Source: Sapria himalayana (taxonomy: Eukaryota > Streptophyta > Magnoliopsida > Malpighiales > Rafflesiaceae). Taken from it: DNA of 64,000 nt. The notes under the pieces were generated by a model. The model was not told the origin of the DNA, did no database searches, and saw only the letters and a list, made by a program, of their open reading frames with translations. Below, in pieces: positions 25,801 to 37,350 of this stretch. The first letter of the stretch is position 1. Each line of letters begins with the position of its first letter. The stretch covers positions 35,001-99,000 of the forward strand of contig JAREIK010005317.1 in NCBI GenBank assembly GCA_029783825.1, read 5' to 3'. Made by a program: the position numbers and the translations under genes.

Positions 25801-26745
25801 TACTTTCTGTCCTGCCTCCTGAATCTTCTGAGTTATATTTCCAAAGCTCTCCTTATTCTATTTGCTAAGTGACGATCTCAATTTGCTTAGTTTTATAGCC
25901 AGTACTTGCATGGGATTTCCTGAGACCGATGTATCCCATGATTCTTTAACAAATTTTTCAAAATCCTTATGTAGACCCCACATATTTTGAAATTTAAAGT
26001 TTTTATGTCCTCCTCCACTTTTTTGAAGTGAGATCAGAAGGGGGGTATGGTCTTGACAAGTTCGACCTAGGTGTCTAACTTTAATACCACCCATTATCTC
26101 TATCCATTTGGAGTTGAGTAAGACTCTGTCCAGCCTTGAACATATAGCCCCTCTTCTTTTTCAATTGTTGCACCAGGCGAAATTTGATCCCAATAAATTA
26201 GCCTCCATTATGTTTGTAGTTGCAATAGCCTCGTTAAATTGTGCTAATGCCGTCGGGTCGGGTGGTCTACCACCTCTTTTTTCATTGGGAGATCTAATCA
26301 CATTAAAGTCTCCTCCTATAAGCCATGAGGAGTTCTTTACTGCTATTTATTTCATTTCCTGCCAAAGAGTTTTCCTAGCTAATTTTGGATTACTCGCATA
26401 CACTGCTGAAAAAATTGGTTCTGACTATTTACCTATCTTGAAATTTATTATTTGCTCAGATTCTGAGAGTATTTCAATATCCATAAAGAGTTTCCACATG
26501 ATCCATAACTTCACATTTGAGTTTGAGAATGCCTTATCAAGGCCTAACTTTCTCTTATATTTATCAAGTGAGTCATAATTAACCATAGGTTCCGCTATTA
26601 TAACAATTATAATTTTATGAATCTTTATTAATCTTCTAATTATATTTATTGTAGGAGTATTTGCTACTCCTCTTACATTCCAATATAAGCTATTAATCAT
26701 TTTAATTATACTTTGATTGCGCTCTAGTGGTGCATTTATAATCAT
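22890..26745 (-). pseudogene. LINE ORF2 pseudogene: endonuclease, reverse transcriptase, zf-RVT, RNase H
   Basis: ORF2 of L1-clade LINEs nicks DNA and copies RNA at the nick. From the ATG at 26745 the minus strand reads SLYWNVRG, AEPMV, then WLIGGDFNVIRS and CQDHTPLL, the landmarks of the APE-type endonuclease. After a long linker comes GPDGWNNGFFQ, then the RT core (24620-25060) with LDLSKAFDRVEWD, GLQQGDPLSPSLFN and the catalytic YADD at 24650-24661. A zf-RVT region follows (23700-23984; INIFTWKILSN, CECCG), then WCLWKARNKSR and an RNase H domain with VLNTDGSFKRE, ALHAEIMALEKGL and VDSSPQVDLVLG, ending at the stop at 22890. Multiple stops and at least two frame changes inactivate it. Domain order is complete for a plant L1. 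Confidence 0.92.
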
Positions 26746-26748
26746 ATT

Positions 26749-27434
26749 TTATGTTTTGATATTTTTTTTCATGTTTCTGTGAGACTTGCTTGAGCTAGGC
26801 AAAGCATTTTCTGCCTCTTGTGGGAGGCTTAGTTTTTTTAAGCTCTTTCCCATGTTTCTGATTTCCTCCATAGCACTTTCTCTATTTTCCGGAATGCTTT
26901 TATGTATTCCTTTCACATTTAGCTTTAAATCATCATGCTATTTGTTTACATGCAGCATGTATTCTGCTGTATTAATGCTTATAAGAGGCCAGCTTTTTGC
27001 ATCTGAATCATCCTCCGATAAGAGGTCATCCTCTGCCCAGTTGTAGTCTTTTAAATTTTTAACTTTTTCTATATCTCTCCTCTTCTCCCTTCTCCTTCCT
27101 CTAGCACCTATCTCCTTTCTAACCTACCTCTTTCTTTCTCTGTTTCTCTTGTCATCTCCTCTAGACACTTTTTTATTCTTTTCTTTTTTTCATCTCTTTT
27201 CTGGCCGGATTGAGCAATTTTATGTTTTTCTCCATCTACGCTATTTGCATTTGCCCCTTCTTGTTGCATCTCTTCATCTCTTTTTTGCTCACTAACTTCT
27301 AATGTGCCCACCCATTCTGCCTCTAACTTTCTGTCTCTTTCTCCTTCCCTAGCCTTAGTCATGTTTTCTGGACCATTTCCTTTCTAATTTTCCTATTCTT
27401 CTCCTTCGTTAAACCCCTTCCTTACCCATGCCTA
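26749..27434 (-). pseudogene. LINE ORF1 C-terminal tail, 5'-truncated
   Basis: The 84-residue charged segment at 27108-27362 is followed, after a frame change, by NWAEDDLLSEDDSD and an acidic/basic tail ending in a TAA at 26749-26751. The DUF4283 domain and zinc knuckle that normally precede this tail are missing, so the insertion was truncated here. The ORF1 stop lies three bases before the ORF2 ATG (26743-26745) and in the same frame. Charged composition and position support ORF1; the sequence itself is not conserved enough for certainty. Confidence 0.65.
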
Positions 27435-29499
27435 TTTGTCTTTCTATTTGTATATCAGTATATCTCTCTATTTTCTTATCTATCACTCTTTCTAACTCTT
27501 TAGTTTTCTAACTATCTTTTTATAAATCTGTCAATCTACCTATTTGTCAAACTATTCTTATGTTTGTGTATTTATCTTTGTATCTAATTATCAGTTTATT
27601 TTTCATTGTGTCTGTGTGTCTATTTGTCTATTTGACTACGTGTCTATGTATCTATATCTGTCTATCTCTCTAGCTAATATCTATCTATCTATTTATGTAT
27701 CTATTTACATTTATATCCATCTATCTAACTATCTGTATATCTACTTATAAGTATATTTGTAAAATTAGATATCTAATTATCTTCCTATATGTTTATTTAG
27801 ATATTTGTCTATCTATCTATCTATCTATCTTTTTATCTATCTATATATCTATCTACTAACTGACTATCTATATATTTATCTATCAATATATATCTAGCTC
27901 GATCTATTTATCTTTTTATTTGTCTGTCTATGTCTATGTATATATTGTTCTATCAATATATCTGTATATTTATCTATCATTCTATTTGTCTATATGCCTT
28001 TTTTCTATTTATCTATATATCTATTTATGTATATCTATATATCTATCAATCTTTCTGTTTGTCTATTTATTATCCATCTATCTATCTATCTATTTTTCAA
28101 TCTGCCTATATGTCTTATTGATTATGTGTCTATATGTCTGTCTGACAATTTATATATATGTATATCTATCTATATGTCCATTTGTGTAAATGTCTATTTT
28201 TCTATTGTTCTGTCTCTCTATCTTTCTATTTATCTATTTGTCTATATATCTACCTTTTTATATGTCTATCGATCTATTTATTTATTTATTTATCTATCTA
28301 CTATATATTTCTATCTATCTATCTGTCTATTTGCTATATATCTATCAGTCTATCTATCTAACTATCTTTCTATCTATCTGTCTGTATATTTGTCAATCTA
28401 TCTATCTATATATTTATCTATCTCTCTATCAGTCTATCTGTATATTTGTGTATCTATCTATCATTTTATCTATCTATCTGTCTATCTATCTATATCTCTC
28501 TCTCTAGTTGTCTATTTGTCTATCACTATACTATCTTTCTATCAATTTGGCTATCTATCTTTCTATCTATCTATCTATATGTCTATCTGTGTGTGTGTGT
28601 GTGTGTATCTCAATCAATTAATCAATATATATATATGCCTATATATCAATCTGTTTATTTGGATATTTATTTATCTGTCTATAGTTATATCTGTCTATAT
28701 ATGTAATTTTCATTCTTTTTATTTCTCTAAATAATTGCACGTTTATATATATATATGTTTGTTTATCTATTTTACTATATTTCTATCTAACTATGTAACT
28801 ATATTTCTATCTATCAGTCTTTTAGTCAAAACAACTTTTTGTCTATTTGTCTATTATTTTATATGTTTATATGTCTATATCTTTATATGTATATCTATCT
28901 ATAAGTCTATCAAACTATTAGTCTATCTGTCTATCTATTTAAATATCTATTTCTATCTATCAATCTGTTAATATGTCAATCTGTCTATCTATATCTTTGT
29001 CTATTAGATGATTTATCTGTGTCTATCCATCCATCTATCTATCTATCTATCTAGTATGTGTATATGTTTTTATATCCATATCTATCTATTTATCTATCTA
29101 TCTTTTTATCTATCTATCTATATATCAATATTTATATATCTATATACCTACCTATTTGTTTATATATCTATATGTCTATCTGTTTATCTATATATTTCTT
29201 TATTTATATATCTATTTGTATTTCTTTTATTATGTCTATCTATTGTGTGTCAATCTCTCTATCATTATATTTGTCAACTTGTCTATATGTCTATCTATGT
29301 ATCAATCAATCAATCAATCAATTAATCTATCTATCTATGAATTTTAAACTTAAATCTATCTATCTTTGAATTTTAAACCTAAATCTGTCTAACTATATGT
29401 CTATATCTCTATCTATATATCTATCTGTCTCATCTATATTTGTCTAATTATCTATTTGTCTATCTATATATCTTTCTATTTATGTATCATTCTATTTTG

Positions 29500-29910
29500 T
29501 TATCTATCTTTCTTTCTTTCTAGCTATCTGTCTATATATCTATCTTTCTTTCTTTCTTTTTATGTGTCTAAGTATCTATCTATTTTAAATACAACTCTTT
29601 ATTTGTCTATATATCTATCTATCTCTCTATCTATCTATCTCTCTATCTATCTATCTCTTTATATTTTTATTTATCTATCTATCTATTTTTCTAATTATTT
29701 ATCTATCTATCTCTCTATCTATCTATCTATCTGTTGATTTGTGTATCTATCTTTCTGTCTATCTATCTATATATCTATATTTTGATATATCTATCTGTCA
29801 ATTTGTAAATTTATCTATCTATTTATCTATTTGTCTATTTATCTATCTACCTATATATCTATCTCTTTTGTTTTCTATTAGTCTATCACTCTAAATATCT
29901 ATCTGTCAAT
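29500..29910. repeat. Higher-order block in TCTA tract, related to 19540-19905
   Basis: Copy of the block about 10 kb upstream, on the other side of the LINE, with the same order of variant words and ending in TTTTCTATTAGTCTATCACT. A shorter relative is at 17687-17730 and another at 28501-28540. Confidence 0.65.
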
Positions 29911-30659
29911 AAAAATATATATCGATCTGTATATCTTTCTATCTATTTGTCTATCTATCTATCTATCGATATACCAATCTATCTATCTATCTCCCTATCA
30001 GTATATCTGTCTATTTATCTAATTATTTTTCTCTCTATAATTATATATGTACATTCATATATTTGTCTATCTATCTATTTCTCTAAATTATTTTATGTCT
30101 ATCTATCTTTGTTTGTAATTGTCTAACTATCTTTCTATCTAAATAAGTAATAGTCTCTCTATATATGTCTTTTAGTCATTTCATCTATCTATTTATCTGT
30201 CTACAAGTCTATAATATATATGTTATTATGTCTATATGTCTATCTATCTATAAATCTCTTAGTCTATTTGTCTATCTTTCTTTCAATCAATCTATCTAAA
30301 TATCTAATAATCTATGTATCATTCTATCTATTTCCCTATCATCTTTTTGTCTATCTGTCTACAATATCTCTCTATCTATTTGATTCTTTTACTATTTACC
30401 TATCTATCTATATGCCTATCTATCTCTCTGTCTATCTATATATTATTTATGTGTTTACCATTCTATTTATCTATTTGTCTGTGTTTACCATCCTATTTAT
30501 CTATTCGTCTAATTGTCTATCTGTTTATTTGTCTATTTGTCTATCTATTTATATGTCTATCTTTCTATCAATCTATCTGTCTATTTGTATATGTGTCTAT
30601 CTATCTATGTATCTATATGTTGATCTATCTATTGGTTAATCAATCTATATTGTTATGTG

Positions 30660-32090
30660 TCCATCTATCTATTTTTTGCTATCTATCTAACTACATGTCT
30701 ATTTATATATCTATCTATCAATCAATCTTTCTATCTATCTATTCATTTATCTATCTATCACTATGTCAATCTATATTTATGTTTATATGCTTTTTTGTCA
30801 ATCTATTTGTCTATATGTCTTTCTATTTATCTATCTATCTATCTATCTAAATATCAAATTTTCTTTCTATCTATCTGTCAATCAATCTATTTGTATATCT
30901 ACCTATCTATTAATATATTTATATGTTTATCTATTCATTTTTCTAATTATCTCTCTATCAATATATGTGTATATCTGACTATTTGTATATCTATCAATAT
31001 TTTATTTATCTATCTCTCTATCTACCTATCTAGTAATCAATCTATCTATTTATTTGTCTATATGACTATCTGTCTAAATATCTATATGTTTATTTGTTTT
31101 TCTATCTATCTGCCTATTTATCTATTTGTCAATCTAATTACTTGTCTATCTATAAATCTATCTATCTATTCATCTATTTATAAATTTATTTATCACTATA
31201 TTTGTTTATCTATCTATTTATATGTCTAATTGTCTAATTTTCAATCTATATATGGCTAAATCTACATTTGTTATTGACCTATTTGTATATCTATCTATTT
31301 ACTATTTGACTATAAGTATATTTGATATATATTAGTCTATTTATCCATTTCTAAATCTATTATTCTATCTATCTATATCTTTTTATCTATCTATATGTCT
31401 TTCTATATATGTCTTAGTCTATCTATCTATTTGTCTTTCTTTTAATCTATCTTTTTGTGTGTCTATCTGTCTATATGTATATCTATCTATCACTCTAATT
31501 TTCTATCTCTCTATCAATCTATCTTTCTATTTTCCTAGCTATCTAACTATCTATAAGTGTATTTGTAGGTATGCCTATTTGCCTATCGGTCTATATGTCT
31601 ATTTCTCTATCAATCTATTTGTCTATATGTACAACTATCTATGTGTCTATCCTTGTATTTGTCTATGCGTCTAAATGTCTATCTATTTATCTGTTTGTCT
31701 ATCTATTTTCTATCTTTTAATCAATCAATCTGTATATCTATCTTTTGGTGTATCAAACTAGTTCACTTTCTTTTTATAAGAATATTTATCTATTTTGATG
31801 CCTATCATCTGCCTATTTGTTTATCTATAGATCTATATATTAGTCTATCAATATATTTATATATCTATATGACTAAATCTCAATATTTCTATCTATTTGT
31901 CTATCTGTCTATCTATCTTTAGGTTTATCCATCTATCTTTCTGTCTATATATCTATCTTTTTATCTATATCTCTATCTATATATTTATCTGCCAATCTAT
32001 CCAACTATCTATCTAACTACTTAGCTATCTATCTATTTGTCTATTTATCCAGCTATCCATTTATCCATCTATCTACATATCTATCTATTT
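30660..32090. repeat. 1.4 kb tandem duplication in TCTA tract, copy 1
   Basis: Ordered landmarks recur about 1410-1425 bases later: TGTATATCTACCTATCT (30890 and 32312), TCTATATATGTCTTAGTCTA (31400; TTTTAGTCTA in copy 2), CTTTTGGTGTATCAAACTA (31742 and 33170), and TTTATAAATCTATATATC (32110 and 33518). Boundaries are approximate because the matrix is repetitive. Confidence 0.75.
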
Positions 32091-33545
32091 GTTTATTTGT
32101 TTATCTATATATTTATAAATCTATATATCTATATATCTAACTCTCTTTAAATATATTTATCTATCTATCTCTCTATTTATCTATGTATTTGACTATCCAA
32201 CTATCTGTCTATATATATATATATATTTAACTATATGATTATATAGCTATCTATCGATTATTTATCTATTTTCTATCTATCTATCCATCTCTCTATCTGC
32301 CTAGTTATCTATTTGTATATCTACCTATCTGTTAATATATTTGTATGTTTATCTATCCATTTGTCCCATTTATCTATCTATCTATTTATGTGTATATCTG
32401 ACTATCTATATATCTATCATATGATTATTTGTCTATCTCTCTATCTATCTATCTACTAATTAATCTACCTTTTTATCTGGCTATATGACTATGTATTTAT
32501 ATATCTATATGTTTATTTATTTTTCTATCTATTTGCCTATATGCCTATCTATCTATTTGTAAATCTAATTACTTATTTATCTATCAATCTATTATCTATC
32601 TATTTATAAATCTATCTATCGTTTATTTATTTATCTATCTATTTATATGTCTAATTGTCTGTCTATCTATATATGTTTCAATCTAGATATTTTTCTATCG
32701 ACCTATTTGTCTATCTATCTATCTATTTATCTATATATCATGATATTTATCTATTTCTAAATCTATTATTCTATCTATCTATATATCTTTATATCTATCT
32801 ATTTGTTCTTCTATATATGTTTTAGTCTATCTGTCTAGTTGTCATTCTTTCAATCAATGTTTCTGTGTGCAGATCTATCTATATGTATATTTATATATCT
32901 TTCTATTTTCTTATCTATCTATAAATCTATCTTTCAATTTTACTAACTATCTAACAGTCTATCTATGTATTTGTCGGTATGTCTATTTGTCTATCTATCT
33001 TTATGTCTATTTCTCTATCAATCTATCTATCTATATGTATAACTATATATGTGTCTATGCATTTATCTTTCTATGTGTATATGAGTCTATGTGTCTGGAT
33101 CTAAATATCTATCTATTTGTTTGTCTATCTATTTATCTATCTTTTAAATAATCAATCTATATATCTATCTTTTGGTGTATCAAACTATTGATATCTTTTA
33201 TCAGAATATTTGTCTATTTGGATGTCTATCTTTCTACCTATTTGTTTATCTATAGATTTATATATTAGTCTATCTAGAAATTTATACATCTATAAGTCTA
33301 AATCTTTAGATTTCTATCTATTTGCCTATCTGTCTATCTGTCTTTTGGTTTATCCATCCATCTATCTGTCTATATATCTATCTGTCTATGTATATCTCTA
33401 TGTATCTATATGTTTATCTGTCAATCTAATTATCTATCTATTTGTCTATTTATCAAGATATCCATTTATCTATCTATTTACATATCTATCTATCTGTCTA
33501 TTAGTTTATCTATATATTTATAAATCTATATATCTATATATCTAA
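32091..33545. repeat. 1.4 kb tandem duplication in TCTA tract, copy 2
   Basis: Second copy of the preceding block with point differences and small indels at every landmark, so the duplication is not recent. It ends about 180 bases before the CACTA terminus at 33726. Confidence 0.75.
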
Positions 33546-33725
33546 CTTTTTTTAAATCTATTTATTTATTTATCTCTCTATTTATTTATCGATCTAACTA
33601 TCTAACTATCTGTCTATCTATTTATCTATATATTTGACGATATATATATATATATATATCTATCTATCTTTTAGATTATATATTAATCTATCAATCTATT
33701 TATCTATTTTTTATCTATCTATTTA

Positions 33726-34505
33726 TACTATAAGAAAATATTGATTTAGCTAGGAAAGTTTAGCTAGGGATTAATCCATAGCTAAATAATGAAGGATTAT
33801 CTAGGAAATAGCTAGTGAATAGCAAGGGATTTATGTTTTTTCATTAAAATAAAAATTTGCAATGGTTATTGACGGATTAGCGATGGAATAATTTCATAAA
33901 TTCCACCTCAAAAAAAGTGGAGAATTTAGCAATGGATTAGCTTCAGATTAGCGATGGAATATTTTCATAAATTCTGCTCAAGTAAAGTGGAGAATTTAGC
34001 GACGTAATTTTTCTTGTTAATAAAATCTAGAATTTAGAAAAGGATTTAGAGACGGAATTTATCTAGCTAATAAAATCTAAAAATTAGCAATGACTTTAGC
34101 GATGGAATTTCCTTAGCTATTAAAATCTAACATTTAGCGAAAGATTTAGAAATAGAATTTTCCTAGCTAATTACATCAGTAACATAGCGACAAATTTCAG
34201 CTATGGAATTTCCTAGCTAATTACATACTAAACATAGCAATGGATTTTAGAAATGTAATTTTCCTAGCTAATTACAACTTGAAAATATAGCTAGATATTT
34301 AGAAATGTAATTTTTTTTGCTAATTACATAATTAATATAGTGACGGAACTTCCCTAGCTAATTACTTCCTAAATATAGTAACGGATTTTAGTGATGTAAC
34401 TTACCTGGCTTTAAGTTAAAATCATGAATATATCAATGGATTTAGCGAGGGAACTTCCCTAGCTAATTAAATCCGGGATATAGCGATGGATTTAGTGACT
34501 AAAGC
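33726..34505. mobile_element. CACTA element end (fourth copy) embedded in the TCTA tract
   Basis: Starts TACTATAAGAAAATATTG (first base changed from C), then GATTTAGCTAGG and about ten subterminal units of roughly 60 bases with TTAGCGATGGAATTT and CCTAGCTAATTA words. It is the inverse of the termini at 11388 and 8979. It stops abruptly after TTTAGTGACTAAAG, and TCTA units resume, so only one end of the element remains here. Confidence 0.85.
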
Positions 34506-35897
34506 TATCTATCTATTTATATAATTATTAATCTTTTTATCTATCTTTATAATTTTTAATCTATATATCTTACTATCTATCTATTTGTCTATATAGCTAT
34601 ATATCTATCTATATATCTAACTATAATATATATATATATATATATATATGTGAATCTCTATATATATTTATCTGCCAATCTCCTGATTTACTTATCTATA
34701 TATTTGACTATTTATCTATCTTACTATTTGTCTATCTACCTATTTATCAAACTATCTATTTATTTGTGTGTGTGTGTATATATATATATATATCAATCTA
34801 TCTGACTATCTATCTAACTATATATTAGTCAATCTGTATATCTATCTCACTATTAATATATCAATCAGTCAATCAATCAAACTGTCTATCTATGTATATA
34901 TCTATCTTTCTTTCTTTCTATCCTTCTATCTATATTTTTGTTTATCTGTATATCTATCTATCTTTTTATTTTCATATCTGTCTATCTAGCTATATGTCTA
35001 ATTGTTTATCTGTCTATTTATCTCTCTTTGTATCACTTTATCTATCTATTTTTATGTGTCTGTGTCAATGTGTCAACGTGTCTATGTATCTATGTGTTTA
35101 TGTTACTATGTGTCTATGTGTCTATGTGTCTACGTGTCTATGTGTTTATGTATCTATGTTTCTAACTAACTAACTTCTTTATGTCTTTCTATCTATCAAT
35201 AAATCTTTTTGTCTATCTATATATCTATTTTCCTATTTGCCTATCTGTCTAACTATGTAACTATGTGATTTTCTAAGAATCATAATTTATCTACCTATCT
35301 GACTATCTATATATGTATTTATGTGTCTATCTATTTATCTATCTATCTATTTTTCTATCTATTTATGTGTGTGTGTGTGTGTGTGTATCTTTTTAGTATC
35401 TATCTATTTGTCTATCTGTCTATCTATTGATCTGTCTATTTGTCTATTGACTATGTCTCTATCTCTTTTTCTATGTTTAAGTTTATTAGTCTATAAGTCT
35501 ATGTATCTATCTATCTATCTAATAGTCTATATGTCTATCTGTTTATATGTTTATCTTTCTATCTGTTTATCTATCGATTTTTAAATCTATCTATTGTCAA
35601 TCTATCTATATATCTATCTATCAATATATCTATTTGTGTATTTGTCTTTCTATTTTATATGTATCCGTCTATCTATCTATATGTCTGTCTCTCTAACTAT
35701 CTATTTGTTTATGTGTCTATATGTCTATATATTAATCTATGTAACTATCTATCTATCTAGTTGTATATTTGTTTATGTTTCAATTTATCTATCAATCTAT
35801 CTGTTTATCTATCAGTATGTATATCTATATATCTGTATATATATATGACTATTAGTCTATCAATCTATACATCAATCTATAAATTTATCTATATGTC

Positions 35898-35955
<58 letters not shown>

Positions 35956-36305
35956 TATATCAATTTAATTTTATAAGTGCCTAATTATCTATCTATTTAT
36001 TTATTTTTCTGTTAATTTATGTCTTTATCTTTATATGTGTTTATCTATATATCTGTCTATTTTCTATCTGTCTATCTAACTATCTCATGGTTGTTTTTTG
36101 TCTACCCATCTATCTCCCTATCTATATATTTTTTATTTGTCCGTCTCTCTACATGTTTTTTTGTCTATCTTTCAATCTATCTATATGTTATCTATCTATC
36201 TATCTACATATCTATCTATTGATCAATTTGAATATCTATCTTTATAACTATATCTATATGTCTATTAGTCTATCAATCTGCCCATCTTTCTGTCTATCTG
36301 TCTAT
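34506..36305. repeat. Degenerate TCTA tract, segment 4
   Basis: TCTA units with GT and TA runs (34764-34790, 35365-35387). A stretch at 35050-35165 is dominated by TATGTGTC units. The segment ends at a switch to the complementary strand. Confidence 0.92.
35912..35952. repeat. AT dinucleotide run
   Basis: Pure AT run of about 41 bases in the TCTA tract, about 350 bases before the strand switch. Confidence 0.9.
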
Positions 36306-37175
36306 ATATATAAATTGATAGATATACATATAGATAAATAGATAAACAAATATATAAATAGATATATATACAGATAGAGAGATAAATAGATGGATAGATA
36401 TACAGATAGATAGAGAGATAGTTAATCAGATAGATAGATAGAAGTTAAACTAGTATATAGATAGATATACAAATAGCTAGATAGACACATAGATGGATTG
36501 TTTGAATGACACATTGATCAGATAGATTTATAAATCGATAGATAGACAAATTGATAAAAAGATTGATAGATAAATAGAAGGATAGATAGAAAGATCGATA
36601 GATAGATAAATAGACATATAGAAAGACAAATAGATAAACAAATAGAGATATAGATAAATATAAAGAAAGATTGATGAATATATAAATAGATAGATAGATA
36701 TATAAATAGACAGATAAATAGATTGATTTGTATAAAAATGATAGACAAATTGATTCACAAGTGTTAGATAGATTGTTAGATAGATTTATAGACACATTGA
36801 TGGATAGATTGATAAATAGATTAATAAGCAGATTGATATACAATTAGATAGAAAAATAGATAGAGAGATAGATAGAATGTTAGATAGATATATACATAAA
36901 AATGACAGATAAATAGAAATAAAGATAGAAAGACACATAGATTTACATATAGTTTAATAGATAGATTGACAGATAGATAGATAGATAGATATACGGATTG
37001 ATAGATAGATTAATATAAAGATTAAAAAAGATTGATAGATAGATTCATAGCCAAATTGATAGATATATTGATATAATAATAGATAGATAGATAGATTAGA
37101 TTGATTGATTAATAGACAAACATAAATAAACATAGATAGATAGATAGATTGATTGAAAGATAATTTGATCGACAT
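36306..37175. repeat. TAGA (inverted TCTA) tract
   Basis: At about 36306 the plus strand changes from TCTA to TAGA within a few bases, through TATATATAAATTGATAGATA. The tract continues for about 870 bases; open frames now appear on the minus strand, as expected for an inverted copy. Confidence 0.92.
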
Positions 37176-37350
37176 ATACACTGCAAGTAGTATCTGTATA
37201 TCTGTTCAAAAACCCTCAGCACAGCACGACAAGACTCGCACTGAGGGTCTGTTCGGTACAGACCTGGTCATGGTACTATTGCATGCTGTGCTAGGCTTCG
37301 GGCTGGTTCCGGGCTACCTGGCCCAATTGACAACTATAAATGAAATCATT
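37176..37350. other. GC-richer unique islet at the end of the TAGA tract
   Basis: About 150 bases with CG dinucleotides and an 8-bp hairpin with arms ACCCTCAG (37212-37219) and CTGAGGGT (37241-37248). The open frame 37153-37353 has no known motif. It may be a transposon fragment; no family assigned. Confidence 0.45.

Larger units (their letters stand above)
21534..27434 (-). mobile_element. L1-clade LINE, about 5.9 kb, 5'-truncated
   Basis: A minus-strand non-LTR retrotransposon inserted in the TCTA tract. It holds the tail of ORF1, then ORF2 with endonuclease, RT, zf-RVT and RNase H, then about 1.35 kb of 3' untranslated sequence ending in a short T run on the plus strand (21531-21537, the poly-A side). 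TTTGTTTTTCTATTT at 21519-21533 and TTTGTCTTTCTATTT at 27435-27449 match at 14 of 15 bases and are a candidate target-site duplication, though the host array makes chance matches likely. The 5' end falls within ORF1, the usual truncation pattern. Confidence 0.85.
27435..33725. repeat. Degenerate TCTA tract, segment 3 (6.3 kb)
   Basis: Same family as segment 1, resuming after the LINE. It holds a 1.4 kb tandem duplication, a GT run near 28590, and a 30-bp tandem pair at 30451-30510 (GTGTTTACCAT). A short non-TCTA word, GAATTTTAAAC, is duplicated at about 29339 and 29369. Open frames over it are repeat artefacts. Confidence 0.95.

Noticed and set aside
25382..26578. Plus-strand open frames of 146 and 156 codons
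   Set aside because: Antisense to the LINE ORF2 linker and endonuclease region, which read correctly on the minus strand.
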